A stretch of 48,358 nt of DNA from Bacteriovoracaceae bacterium (GCA_018675575.1 JABGXW010000005.1:1-48358); one strand, 5' to 3'; counted from the first letter of the stretch, positions 30,741 through 40,189 are shown. Numbers and translations are program-made. The notes: generated by a model not told the origin, from the sequence alone.

Positions 30741-31194
30741 GAACCCCTTGAACTTCATGTGTATCTTCAGTAATTTTTAAATGAAAATTTTCTAATAAAT
30801 GCTCCACTCTCAAAAGCTCAACTTCACCAATAACCGATGTGTAATCTTGTTCAAGCTCGGCCACTGACTGAAAAAGATTGAGTTTAAACTTTTCACCATA
30901 CTCTGTTAAAAATATTTTCTGTGCTCTCTTATCTGCTAGATTAACTTTTCGTTTGATGTATCCACGCTTTTCCAATTCATTGAGATGGCTAGTCATTGTC
31001 TGCTTTTTTAATCCACAGCCTTCACCAATATGTTTGATAGTTGGTCCTTTGTTCTCACAAATAAAAAATAGCACCTCTAGAAAGCTAGCACGAAGATCTG
31101 TAAAACCTTTTTTCTGCATAGAATTCAACAATTCATTACTATAAAATCTATAGATTCTTTTTAATAAGCTACCAATGTTAGAAATTTTATTCAT
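30733..31194 (-). CDS. MarR-family transcriptional regulator
   Basis: The Met at 31194 gives 153 residues and is preferred over 31251, because the extra N-terminal segment is hydrophobic and absent from the family. GGAG lies only two bases before this ATG, so the start is not certain. The winged helix-turn-helix is clear: TIKHIGEGCGLKKQTMTSHLNELEKRGYIKR followed by the wing NLADKRAQKIFLTEYGEKF. The flanking helices (residues 4-40 and 110-150) should form the dimer interface. Its 3' end overlaps the rhodanese gene by eight bases. MarR proteins usually repress a neighbouring gene in response to small molecules. Confidence 0.85.
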   Translation of the reverse strand: MNKISNIGSLLKRIYRFYSNELLNSMQKKGFTDLRASFLEVLFFICENKGPTIKHIGEGCGLKKQTMTSHLNELEKRGYIKRKVNLADKRAQKIFLTEYGEKFKLNLFQSVAELEQDYTSVIGEVELLRVEHLLENFHLKITEDTHEVQGVLM

Positions 31195-31296
31195 GCTCCT
31201 GCCTAGAATCTGAAAGAATATTAGTATGATCTTAAGACTATAACGATTCAATTCATTACAGGCAATACGAAAGTAGGACTTTTATTGTAATTCTTA

Positions 31297-31548
31297 TTAA
31301 ATTCTATTTAAGGCCTGAGTTAATTCTTCGGGATAAAAGTCAGATGCAGATAACTCGCTGATATCACTTATTTTTTTCTCGATATCAAGATCTGATTCTG
31401 GTTCTAGTTGAGAAATACCTTGAATCCAAAGCTGTTTCTGCAGCTTAGTAAATGCTGATTGCGAATTATCTAGACCGGAAGCACTCACGGTTTGAGTTGA
31501 TATAATCAAAACTGTAACAACTGTCAAAAGTTTAATCAATGAAGACAT
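31297..31548 (-). CDS. Small secreted protein of unknown function
   Basis: The ATG at 31548 is preceded by AGGTGG six bases upstream and gives an 83-residue protein. An upstream in-frame ATG at 31587 has no ribosome site. A signal peptide is clear (MSSLIKLLTVVTVLIISTQTVSASG), leaving about 58 acidic residues (two EKK-type clusters, many Leu and Ser) predicted mostly helical. No family is recognised. It lies between the MarR gene and rodA, separated from rodA by about 64 bases. Confidence 0.6.
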   Translation of the reverse strand: MSSLIKLLTVVTVLIISTQTVSASGLDNSQSAFTKLQKQLWIQGISQLEPESDLDIEKKISDISELSASDFYPEELTQALNRI

Positions 31549-31612
31549 AATAACCACCTGATATTTATTTTTATATGTTTTACACATTTAAATAATGCAA
31601 GATTATTGCCAG

Positions 31613-32725
31613 TTAGAATAGATTTCGGGCATTACTTAAGGAGGTTGCCAGTCCGCAGCAAATTCCGAATGTCAAAAGGGAGGAGCCCCCATAAGACATT
31701 AGGGGGAGAGGTAATCCCACTACAGGTATCAAGCCCATCACCATCCCCATATTGATAAATGTATGCCAAAAGAAAATAGACATTAACCCTATTCCCATAA
31801 TCGAATCAAACATCCTAGTGACAGATTGTGAGAGCCAAATAAACCTAAAAAATAAAATAATATAAACTGTGATTATTAAAAGTGAACCTACAAATCCATG
31901 CTCTTCGTTATAGATTGAGAATATAAAGTCTGTATGATTTTCAGGTAAGTAGTTTAATGAAGCTTGAGAAGATTTTTTAAATCCTTTCCCTATTATTTTT
32001 CCTGAACCAATAGCAATTTTAGATTGAATAGCATTATAGCCAGAGCCTCTTGCATCAGCAGTCGGATCTAAGAAGGTTGAAATTCTTCTTTTTTGGTAAT
32101 TCTTAAGTCCATACTGATACATTAGTCCACCAGTGATTGCACCTAGAACCGCAAGTATCAAAATAGTTTTCCATTTTAGTTTTCGATAAAATGCTATCGC
32201 TAAAAATATGAGTAAGATAAGAAGACCTGTTCCTAGGTCCGGTTCCAAGATTATTAACGCCATTGGAACAAAAGCAATTATAAATGGAATGATTAATTCT
32301 TTAATACCCAACTCTTGATCAACGTTATGTTTTGAAAACCAACGGGAAAGAGCAAGGACTGCCGAAATTTTCATCATTTCTGAAGGCTGAAATCTCAAGG
32401 GTCCAATGACAAGCCACCGTTGAGCACCCATCCCTTTATGGCCTAAAACGAGAACTAAAACAAGTAAGATTAAATTGAAAAAATAGATGGCATAAGAGTA
32501 TCTGTAGAAGGATTTGGGTGAGAAAAAGCTTATAGCTACACCAATAACAAAAGAGAGAGCATACCATCCGATTTGAGTTTTATAAAGATTATTCACATAA
32601 GAGGATGAATGAGTAGCCGAATAAAGGTTAATTACACCAAAAATAAAAATTATTGCTGAAAATATGAAGAAAGAAAAATCATATTTTTTAAAAAAATCAA
32701 TAATCGCTGAACTTGAAAAGATCAT
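31613..32725 (-). CDS. rodA: Rod shape-determining peptidoglycan polymerase RodA
   Basis: This SEDS-family glycosyltransferase polymerises lipid II during side-wall growth with its partner PBP2. At 370 residues with ten hydrophobic segments it has normal length. Signature blocks are RWLVIGPLRFQPSEMMK, LIILEPDLGTG (with the essential Asp), GSGKIIGKGFKKSSQ, PENHTDFIFSI followed by NEEHGFVG, and the late LPLPLMSYGGSSLL. The start overlaps the mrdA stop by four bases, so translation is coupled. It is the last gene of the mreC-mreD-mrdA-rodA operon. Confidence 0.96.
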   Translation of the reverse strand: MIFSSSAIIDFFKKYDFSFFIFSAIIFIFGVINLYSATHSSSYVNNLYKTQIGWYALSFVIGVAISFFSPKSFYRYSYAIYFFNLILLVLVLVLGHKGMGAQRWLVIGPLRFQPSEMMKISAVLALSRWFSKHNVDQELGIKELIIPFIIAFVPMALIILEPDLGTGLLILLIFLAIAFYRKLKWKTILILAVLGAITGGLMYQYGLKNYQKRRISTFLDPTADARGSGYNAIQSKIAIGSGKIIGKGFKKSSQASLNYLPENHTDFIFSIYNEEHGFVGSLLIITVYIILFFRFIWLSQSVTRMFDSIMGIGLMSIFFWHTFINMGMVMGLIPVVGLPLPLMSYGGSSLLTFGICCGLATSLSNARNLF

Positions 32726-34737
32726 CCTTGTTGCTCCTCTTTATTCTCTTCATTTTTTTGTAGTTCTTCTCTTTTCTTGGCTTCAGCTTCTTCTCTTTTC
32801 TTTTTTTCAATAGCTTTCTTTCGAAGATAATTTACATACGTTTTTTTATCTAATTCCGTATAACTAGCATGAAGCTCTGGCTGATATTTTTTCATATATT
32901 TTGTGATAACATCTCTTGCGACAGGAGCTGCGGCACTCGAACCATGACAACCATGCTCTACAACAACTGCAACTGCGACTTTGGGATTATCAGCAGGGGC
33001 ATAGGCAACAAAAATTCCATGGTGACGATTCTTATATTCCATCTCTTCGCATTTAGAAAATAGTTCTTTTGAGGTCATCGATTTAACTTGAGAAGTACCT
33101 GTTTTACCCGCCATACGTATTCCCCGACCTCTATACCACCAGGCAGTTCCTCTCTCTTCATTTACAACCTTGAATAATCCTTTTTTGATTACTTGGAAAG
33201 TTTCTTCCTTTATAGCTGCCTCTTGTACAATTTCTGGAGAAAACTTTTTGATAATTTGTCCTGTGTTACTAAAGACCTCTTTGATCAGATAGGGTTTAAA
33301 CAATATCCCACCATTAGCAATTGAGGCATATGCCAATGCAAGCTGTAGAGGTGTCACTAAAATATATGATTGCCCAATTACACAAGACAAGGTTTCACCC
33401 ATTTGCCAATCTACACCAAAACGTTTTTTCTTCCATTGTCTTGTGGGCATTAGGCCTGAGATTTCCCTCGGAAGCATGATTCCTGTTTTTTTTCCAAATC
33501 CAAACATATTGGCATATCGGGCCAGAATATCAATATCTAATTGTGTTGCGATTTTATAATAATAAACATCGACGGATCGCTTTAGTGATTTATAGATATC
33601 GGTATATCCATGTCCACCCCTTCTCCAATCATGGTAAGTTCTGCGCCCCAATCTGAATGTAGGTCCACAAAAAACCTCCTGATCTTTAGTCACTATACTC
33701 TCTTCAAGTGCAGCAATAGCAGTTATGGTTTTAAAGGTTGATCCAGGTGAATAATGTTCTTGTATTGTCCGATTGATTAGAGGTTTCTTAGTGTTATTAA
33801 TTAACGAATTCCAATACCCTATAGTTAAGCCCCTGCTAAATTTTGTTGGATCAAAAGAAGGTTTGGAAATCATAGTTAATATTTCCCCGGTATTAACATC
33901 CACTGCTACTACGGAGCCAACTTTTTCTCCCAATGACTTATAAGCAACCTTTTGTAAATCCCTATCGATAGTCAATCTTAAATTATGACCAGGTTTTGAG
34001 CTTTCATTTTTTATTTCAGAGAATAAATTATCTGCCTCAAGGCTTTTTCTCTTCATTCTTCCTCGGGCGTCGACTTCCATAAACTCATGGCCATCTTTTC
34101 CTCGCAACATTCTATCCATTTGCTCTTCTAACCCAGACTGACCAACGAAATCTCCAAGTTTATAATTAAACTTATCTCTTTTGCGATACTTAGGTAATTG
34201 AGACTGGGAAATCTCAGAAATATAACCGAGCAGATGCCCACCAATCTCTTTATCCGTATACTCTCTTGAGATAAAGGTCTGCACCCTTACCCCTGGTAAT
34301 TTAATATTTTCTGTTTCTATTATCGCAACTTCTTTTCGAGATATATTCTTTTTTATGATGACAGCACGATACTTTGCTTGAGTTCTATTTTTTTTCAAAA
34401 TCTTATTAATTGATTTTATTGGCATACTTAATATTGTTGAGATTCTTTTTATTGATTCCTTTTTATTCTTTAAATACTGTGGAACTATTACTGCATCAAA
34501 CCGAGGTATGTTATGAATCAACATTTGGTTATTCCGGCTGAATATCATCCCACGTGGCGCTTTTACAACTTCTTTACGTAATCTATTTTCTAATGAATAG
34601 AGATAGAATTGTTCGCCTTTATATACCTGCAGATACCAAAGTCGTACAATTATTATTAGAAAGCAAACGACAATAATATTTCCGATTGTATCAGATCTGC
34701 CTTTATGAGATCGAACAAGGTCATCTTCACCAAACAC
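32722..34737 (-). CDS. mrdA: Penicillin-binding protein 2 (class B transpeptidase)
   Basis: This 671-residue monofunctional transpeptidase of the elongasome has a single membrane anchor (about residues 17-34), a pedestal domain with RGMIFSRNNQ, and a transpeptidase domain. The catalytic set is complete: SxxK as STFK at 333-336 (YSPGSTFKT), SVD in KRSVDVYYYK as the second motif, and KTGTSQ. A Lys/Glu-rich tail of about 45 residues after the domain is an extension beyond most PBP2 proteins. It overlaps rodA by four bases and mreD by one base. Confidence 0.96.
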   Translation of the reverse strand: MFGEDDLVRSHKGRSDTIGNIIVVCFLIIIVRLWYLQVYKGEQFYLYSLENRLRKEVVKAPRGMIFSRNNQMLIHNIPRFDAVIVPQYLKNKKESIKRISTILSMPIKSINKILKKNRTQAKYRAVIIKKNISRKEVAIIETENIKLPGVRVQTFISREYTDKEIGGHLLGYISEISQSQLPKYRKRDKFNYKLGDFVGQSGLEEQMDRMLRGKDGHEFMEVDARGRMKRKSLEADNLFSEIKNESSKPGHNLRLTIDRDLQKVAYKSLGEKVGSVVAVDVNTGEILTMISKPSFDPTKFSRGLTIGYWNSLINNTKKPLINRTIQEHYSPGSTFKTITAIAALEESIVTKDQEVFCGPTFRLGRRTYHDWRRGGHGYTDIYKSLKRSVDVYYYKIATQLDIDILARYANMFGFGKKTGIMLPREISGLMPTRQWKKKRFGVDWQMGETLSCVIGQSYILVTPLQLALAYASIANGGILFKPYLIKEVFSNTGQIIKKFSPEIVQEAAIKEETFQVIKKGLFKVVNEERGTAWWYRGRGIRMAGKTGTSQVKSMTSKELFSKCEEMEYKNRHHGIFVAYAPADNPKVAVAVVVEHGCHGSSAAAPVARDVITKYMKKYQPELHASYTELDKKTYVNYLRKKAIEKKKREEAEAKKREELQKNEENKEEQQG

Positions 34738-35270
34738 TAGGATTCACCGCCAAGCATACCTTTCTCAGAGGTGTCCCAGATTTTTTCAAGTAATGAAAAA
34801 ATAAATGGAGACAGGATTGAAATGAGAATACTTTCTGGTAAAAATCGCCAGAACTTAATTGAAATATATTCAAGATCACTAGCTCTTAAATAAATTAATG
34901 ATGAACTTAATAAAAACCAACAGGTTTGAAATATCTGTGTCACTAACATTGTTGCCAATTTTGACGAGAAATGAATAAATTCTTTTAAATATGCAATTAA
35001 TATGCAGACAAATATTCCTACAATCGTGCCAGACTCCCATCCCTCAATAGTGAAAAAAGAATGAAAATATTGAAGGATTAATATTAGAAAGGCCAGAAAT
35101 GGTGTTCTAACCTTAAAGCCCAAGAATAAAATGACTAAGATATTAAATGGAAGAATATAATACTTTAGCCCCACAATAGGAAGGATAACAGTTGAGATAA
35201 TCTCTAACAGTATCAGAATAATTATAGTTATAATTAAGGGAGTGAGAAGATTTTTAAGCTGATGATTCAT
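34737..35270 (-). CDS. mreD: Rod shape-determining membrane protein MreD
   Basis: This 177-residue integral membrane protein has five to six hydrophobic segments, the standard MreD architecture. Sequence conservation in MreD is low; the call rests on topology, size and a fixed position between mreC and mrdA. It overlaps mreC by four bases. It links MreC, PBP2 and RodA in the membrane. Confidence 0.85.
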   Translation of the reverse strand: MNHQLKNLLTPLIITIIILILLEIISTVILPIVGLKYYILPFNILVILFLGFKVRTPFLAFLILILQYFHSFFTIEGWESGTIVGIFVCILIAYLKEFIHFSSKLATMLVTQIFQTCWFLLSSSLIYLRASDLEYISIKFWRFLPESILISILSPFIFSLLEKIWDTSEKGMLGGES

Positions 35271-36148
35271 TTTTGCGCCTCTTCAGAATTATCCAGAGCA
35301 CTCCATTCCTTCTTCTTCTGAGCGTTCACAGGTTCAGCAAGAACAATGACCTCTTCCAAAGTTCTAAAGTTTACTTCCGGTTTCAATTCAATAGATTGAG
35401 TTATACCATAACTCTCTCTTTCAATTCTTGTTACTCGACCAACTCTAATACCTTTAGGGTAAATATTTCCAAGACCAGCAGTCATAACTAAATCATTTAA
35501 AATAATGGGTTCAGTTCTAGTTACATACTTCATTTTAATTTTAGCCTCAGAATCGCCTTCCAATAACCCATGGACCCTGATTCTCTCTACAACCCCATCA
35601 ATTTTATTATTAGCATCTAAAACTGTTAACACATCTGAGTAATGTTTAGTAAGCCTAAAAACATAGCCTACTAATCCTTGTGAAGTTACAACTGTTGATT
35701 GTAATCTCACACCATTCTCTACTCCTTTATTTATTCGAAGAACTCGATAGTCAGACGATGAATCCCAAGCAACAATTTGAGCTAGAATTTTACGTGTGTT
35801 TTGCTCTACTCCAAATTCGAGCAGGTTTTTAAGACGAATATTCTCTTTTCTTATCTCTTCAGTTAGGAACAATCTATTTTCTAAATCGGATACCCTTTTA
35901 CCAAGCATTAAATTTTCTTTACTCGCTGAGACATTTTTAACGTAGTGCTCAAAAAAAGAAGACAATTGGTTATTGACGACCGTGACGCCATGCTGCAGTG
36001 GCGTGATAGAATCAATCATAAAGACTTCAAATGCGGAGCTTTTATTATAAGTATCAGGTCTTCTAGAAAAGCTAAATAACGCTACTCCCAAGACGATAAT
36101 ATTAAGAATGAGTTTAACTCTTTGCCCTTCTTGCTGATAGTTTCGCAA
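35267..36148 (-). CDS. mreC: Rod shape-determining protein MreC
   Basis: This 293-residue protein has an N-terminal membrane helix (about residues 13-25), a coiled-coil region (60-95, RVSDLENRLFLTEEIRKEN) and the MreC beta-rich domain beginning at KILAQIVAWDSSS. This is followed by VLRINKGVENGVRLQSTVVTSQGLVGYVF, typical for the family. The start is TTG, preceded by GGAGAG. It is the first gene of the elongasome block; mreB, usually directly before mreC, is not in this block. The region upstream is shared with the PpiD-like gene on the other strand. Confidence 0.94.
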   Translation of the reverse strand: MRNYQQEGQRVKLILNIIVLGVALFSFSRRPDTYNKSSAFEVFMIDSITPLQHGVTVVNNQLSSFFEHYVKNVSASKENLMLGKRVSDLENRLFLTEEIRKENIRLKNLLEFGVEQNTRKILAQIVAWDSSSDYRVLRINKGVENGVRLQSTVVTSQGLVGYVFRLTKHYSDVLTVLDANNKIDGVVERIRVHGLLEGDSEAKIKMKYVTRTEPIILNDLVMTAGLGNIYPKGIRVGRVTRIERESYGITQSIELKPEVNFRTLEEVIVLAEPVNAQKKKEWSALDNSEEAQK

Positions 36149-36282
36149 TTATCTCTCCAACCATAGATAAAGTTTCCTATATTAAGAGTATCCAATCTTA
36201 TCTCTAATGCCAATAATCTTTACGAATTGCTCCTATGAAGCCATACTATATTTTAAAATTTATCCAAATTTGGGAGTTCATC

Positions 36283-37764
36283 ATGGCAGGCAAAATTAAA
36301 AAAGCATTATCAAATATGTTTGTAACAACATTTATTGGCTTCATTGTCATTTCATTTATGTTTACAGGCTATGAGTCAATGAAAGGCTCTCCAAATGCTG
36401 TAGCAACAGTGGGTGAAGTTTCGATTAAATATGGCGAGTATCAGCAAGAGTATAATAGACAGAAAGAGTTTTATAAAAGGATGCTTGGCGGAAATATTAA
36501 CTCCCAGCAGGTAGAGCAGTTTGGTCTAAAAAAGAATGCACTTCACAATCTTGTACAAAGGGCCCTACTTTTAAAACTATCTGAAAAGGTTGGTGTTTTT
36601 GCAGGTCCTGCCGAAATAAAAAAAGAAATTAAAACATTACCCTATTTCAAAACTAATGATCAGTTTGATATCAATAAGTACAAAATTCTTCTAAGTCGAA
36701 ATAGTCTTACTCCTGCCGACTTTGAGAAGGACGTAGCAAAGCAAATTAAAACAAAAATAGCTAATGAGCTATTGGTCAACTTTCCTATTTCAAATAGGTA
36801 TATAGAAGAAAGAGAAAAGTTTCGTAAAAGTGCAATAGAAGCAAACATCGTTCAATATTCTAAAAGCTCTCTTGAGAAATTAATTACTGTATCAAATAAA
36901 GAAGTCAGGACTTTTCTTTCTAAAAAGACAAATATGGCCCGAGTCAAAGACGTATTTAAATCAAAAAAAACTAGTCTTGATCAAAAAGAACAAATTCAAG
37001 CAAATCACATTCTTTTAAAAACAACACCTGAAAATCAAAAAGCTGTGCATAAAAAGATTATAGAGCTCGCTAAAAAAGTAAGCACTAAAAACTTTAAGGC
37101 CATGGCCAATAAACACACAGAGGATCAATCTGGAAAGAAAAATGGTGGAGATTTAAAATGGTTCGCAAAGGGAAGAATGGTACCCCCCTTTGAAAAAGCG
37201 GCATTTTCAGCAAAGAAAAATACAATTGTAGGACCTGTTAAGACAAAGTTTGGTTATCATCTTATATGGGTTAGAAATAAGAAAGCGGCCAAAGAAGCAG
37301 TCTTTGAAACACATAGAGATAATCTTGCCAAAAACTTGGTCAAAACAGAAAAGGCAACTAAAAAATATTTAAAAGATCAATCTTCAAAAGTTACTCATGA
37401 GCTAAAGGCTCATCTAGCAACCAGTAATAAAAAACAATTAGATAAAGCAAAAAAGAAGTACAATCTTAAAGTAGAACAAAAAGTAGTCATCAATAGATTG
37501 GATGGTGTCTCTGGCTCTATCAAAATAGATGCTGATGACTTAAAAGTTCTGTTTGCAAAACCTCTTACTAAGACAGAAACATTTGTATTTGAAAATGCTT
37601 CACAAATTACGATACTAAGAGGTTCAGCGCATACTCCTAAACCTACCGATAAAAAAACTCAAAAAGATAATTTAGTAACTAGCCTTGGAAAAACACTCTC
37701 TCAAAAGATCATCGATAATTTAAAGGAAACAGTCTCTATTAAAATTAATGATCGTCTTCTGTAA
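36283..37764 (+). CDS. PpiD/SurA-like membrane-anchored peptidyl-prolyl isomerase
   Basis: The ATG at 36283 with GGGAG six bases upstream is preferred over 36235; it gives 493 residues beginning MAGKIKKALSN. One membrane helix (about residues 10-30, VTTFIGFIVISFMF) anchors the protein, with the body in the periplasm. A SurA_N-type helical chaperone region follows (GEVSIKYGEYQQEYNRQ and LHNLVQRALL). A parvulin domain is visible from QIQANHILLKT to FGYHLIWVRNKK, with FKAMANKHTEDQSGKKNGGDL in its centre. The layout matches PpiD, which helps outer-membrane and periplasmic proteins leave the Sec channel. Its stop overlaps the ferredoxin start by one base. Confidence 0.86.
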   Translation: MAGKIKKALSNMFVTTFIGFIVISFMFTGYESMKGSPNAVATVGEVSIKYGEYQQEYNRQKEFYKRMLGGNINSQQVEQFGLKKNALHNLVQRALLLKLSEKVGVFAGPAEIKKEIKTLPYFKTNDQFDINKYKILLSRNSLTPADFEKDVAKQIKTKIANELLVNFPISNRYIEEREKFRKSAIEANIVQYSKSSLEKLITVSNKEVRTFLSKKTNMARVKDVFKSKKTSLDQKEQIQANHILLKTTPENQKAVHKKIIELAKKVSTKNFKAMANKHTEDQSGKKNGGDLKWFAKGRMVPPFEKAAFSAKKNTIVGPVKTKFGYHLIWVRNKKAAKEAVFETHRDNLAKNLVKTEKATKKYLKDQSSKVTHELKAHLATSNKKQLDKAKKKYNLKVEQKVVINRLDGVSGSIKIDADDLKVLFAKPLTKTETFVFENASQITILRGSAHTPKPTDKKTQKDNLVTSLGKTLSQKIIDNLKETVSIKINDRLL

Positions 37765-38003
37765 TGGCAGATAAAAACTCTAGATTTGATGAAAATATTA
37801 TGGGAACTTTCTATGTAGATGATCAATGTATCGCTTGCGATGCATGTGTTATGGAGGCTCCTCGTTTTTTTGAAATGAATGAAATGGATGCTCATGCCTT
37901 TGTGCTTCTTCAACCTGATTTAAATAATGAGCAGGAGATGACCGAGTGTCTAAATGCTCTCGAAGCATGTCCCGTCGAAGCAATTGGCAAAGATGGGGCG
38001 TGA
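37764..38003 (+). CDS. Ferredoxin with one [4Fe-4S] cluster
   Basis: This 79-residue ferredoxin has cysteines at 22, 25 and 28 (CIACDACVMEAP) and a fourth at 69 in ACPVEAI, the pattern of the single-cluster ferredoxins where the second cluster has been lost. One further Cys (62) lies nearby and could form a disulfide or be unused. A Pro-containing APRFFEM loop and an acidic centre fit the family. Coupling to the PpiD-like gene by TAATG overlap is unusual functionally; the partner reductase is unknown. It should act in the cytoplasm as an electron carrier. Confidence 0.88.
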   Translation: MADKNSRFDENIMGTFYVDDQCIACDACVMEAPRFFEMNEMDAHAFVLLQPDLNNEQEMTECLNALEACPVEAIGKDGA

Positions 38004-38022
38004 TTTTTTTCCAAAACCTAAA

Positions 38023-38765
38023 TCAATGAATCTCAATAAAAATATTTTTAACCTGTGGAAACTCTCGCATTATTTCGCCTTCAAATTTACGATTTGTTTT
38101 TTTTATATCGTCTATACTTTTAATATTGTCGCGATAATTAATAGAAATATTAGCAAGAATATCATCAGCCCCCATATGCATTGTTAAGACAACAGGATCA
38201 TCTTCGATATCATCATTTTTACCAATAATTCTTTTGATTCCAAGAACTATATCTGAAGAAGCTGATTCTCCAATGAGTAATGATTTTGTTTCATAGGCCA
38301 GCCATATTGCTGTGATTGCCAATATGATTCCGATTAAAATGGTCCTTTGATTCTGTTAAATTCTTTATAGGCAAACCACCATGCAACTCCTTCAAAAATT
38401 ATAGATGCACCAAGAATAAAATAGTTAACAGTAGGATCGCCTGATTTCGTTGGGTTGTGAAGGCTATGAACTCCCTCATATAATGAAAATCCAGCACCTA
38501 CAGAAAATATCAAGATAGAAACTACAAATGACCAAAAGTATAATTATTTTCCGTATCCAAAAGGAAACTCCACATCAGGCTTTTGGTTAGCTTTTTTCAT
38601 TCCATACAAAAGTAAAAGCTGATTTCCTGTGTCCACTAGGGAATGAATTCCCTCACTCAACATTGCGGAGCTTCTAGTTGCAATTGCAGCTGAAAACTTA
38701 GTTATAGAAATTAATGTATTTCCAATAAGCGCAGCATAAATAACTTTTTTAGATCCCGATGCCAT
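38023..38765 (-). pseudogene. Decayed cation diffusion facilitator (SLC30A9/ZnT9-like) transporter gene
   Basis: Translation of the minus strand shows one CDF transporter in pieces. The N-terminal part starts at the ATG 38765 with a GGGAGG ribosome site and carries LSEGIHSLVDTGNQLLLLYG and PFGYGK. It is stopped by TAA at 38546-38544, where homologues usually have a sense codon before YFWSFVV. Reading on in the same frame gives a further 65 residues of CDF sequence (LYFWSFVVSILIFSVG through EGVAWWFAYKEFNRIKG). Near 38341 the frame breaks and about 40 expected residues are missing, after which ILIGIILAITAIWLAYETK and the C-terminal domain follow in another frame. A nonsense mutation plus a frame-breaking internal deletion makes function very unlikely. 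Confidence 0.85.
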
Positions 38766-38803
38766 AAACCTCCCTTCTATTTTATCATAATATTCTACCA
38801 ATA

Positions 38804-38833
38804 AAAAAGGCCCACTTAAAAGTGGGCCTTTTT
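38804..38833. terminator. Rho-independent terminator of the flagellar operon
   Basis: AAAAAGGCCCACT and AGTGGGCCTTTTT form an almost perfect stem with a small A-rich loop, flanked by A-run and T-run. It lies 25 bases behind the flgE stop on the minus strand and should stop the flagellar transcript before the decayed CDF gene. It is symmetric and would work in both directions. Confidence 0.9.
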
Positions 38834-38857
38834 ATTTATCTAGCTAAAGAAGTAAAG

Positions 38858-40138
38858 TTATCTCTTAAGCTGAAGAACTTCTTGCAACATTTGATCTGAA
38901 GTTGTGATCGTCTTAGCACTCGCTTGGAAGTTTCTTTGAGCTGTCATCAAGTTCACAAACTCATTTGCAATATCAACATTGGAAAGCTCTAGAGACTTCG
39001 CGAGGATTTCACCTCTCCCCGCTTCTCCAGGCTTACCGACGGAACCTTGACCAGAGTTCTTAGATTCTTTAAACATATTTTTTCCAACTTTAAAGAGCCC
39101 TTCGTTATTTTCAAATTTTCCAATTGCAATTTGAGCAACATTTCGATCTTCACCATTATTATAAACAGCTGTTAAGATTCCAGCATCACTAAAAGACATT
39201 GAAGCTAATGTTGCAGCTGTTGAGCCATCTTGTGTATGTCTAGCAACTGAAGAACCCGATCCGTATTGAGTTGAAGCACTTAAACCATCTCCACCTTCAA
39301 CAATACTTTCTCCCCAATCAAATTTAATCTTTTGACCTGCAGCCGCTCCTTTATTAAAATTGAATGAATTATTTCCTTCAATTTCTTCCTGTAATCGGCC
39401 CTTGTCTGAGAATACTAAAGTACCATTGGCCATTTCAACCATTTTTCCATCCTGCCCACCTTGAGCATCCTTACCGTCTACCATTGAATGATATTCCCAC
39501 TTATTGTTATCAACTTTATTATAATATTGAGTCACGACTCTAGCAGTACCAACATTATCATATACAGTTACAGAGCTACTGAAATGAGATGTCTTGTCAG
39601 GCTCTTCAGGATTAAAAACTAGATTCTCTTCTCTCGAATCTAAGTTCATTGAAAAAGTTAAGTTTTCAGTAGCTTTAGCTGGAATTGTTGTATTTCCTAA
39701 CTTGATTGGCGCTACTTTATTTGTTATTTCTCCATCATCATTTGCCACAAATCCTAATACCCTATAACCATCACCAGTAATAAGATTCCCTTCCTTATCA
39801 AAATGAAATGAACCATCCCTCGTGTATCCTTTACCAAAAGGAGCTTCTGACACAAAATATCCATTACCATTAACTGCCAAGTCAGTGATACTTTCTGTTC
39901 GTGTAATATCTCCCTGAGTCATGATTGGCTTAATGTGAGCAATCTTAGTTCCAGCACCGAACTGATCTCCCCCACTAATACCTTTCAGTGACATTGCTAA
40001 CACATCTTGAAATTCAGCTCTTGAAGCTTTGAATCCATTAGTACCTGCATTTGCAATATTATCACCGATAACACCCATACCCGAACCTGCTGCTTGAAGT
40101 CCTGATACACCAATTTGAAATGAACGTAAAATTCCCAT
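38858..40138 (-). CDS. flgE: Flagellar hook protein FlgE
   Basis: This 426-residue protein polymerises into the flagellar hook outside the cell. It has the N-terminal rod/hook signature MGILRSFQIGVSGLQAAGSGMGVIGDNIANAGTNGFK, of which the ANxxTxGFK core defines the family, then DLAVNGNGYFV and the later hook domains. The C-terminal helix is VDIANEFVNLMTAQRNFQASAKTITTSDQMLQEVL. A GGAGG-type ribosome site precedes the ATG. It is exported by the flagellar type III apparatus. A hairpin lies between its start and the gene before it. Confidence 0.95.
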   Translation of the reverse strand: MGILRSFQIGVSGLQAAGSGMGVIGDNIANAGTNGFKASRAEFQDVLAMSLKGISGGDQFGAGTKIAHIKPIMTQGDITRTESITDLAVNGNGYFVSEAPFGKGYTRDGSFHFDKEGNLITGDGYRVLGFVANDDGEITNKVAPIKLGNTTIPAKATENLTFSMNLDSREENLVFNPEEPDKTSHFSSSVTVYDNVGTARVVTQYYNKVDNNKWEYHSMVDGKDAQGGQDGKMVEMANGTLVFSDKGRLQEEIEGNNSFNFNKGAAAGQKIKFDWGESIVEGGDGLSASTQYGSGSSVARHTQDGSTAATLASMSFSDAGILTAVYNNGEDRNVAQIAIGKFENNEGLFKVGKNMFKESKNSGQGSVGKPGEAGRGEILAKSLELSNVDIANEFVNLMTAQRNFQASAKTITTSDQMLQEVLQLKR

Positions 40139-40189
40139 ATATGTTCCTCCTGAACGATATAAAGAAATACAAAAGAATATTTAAAAAAT

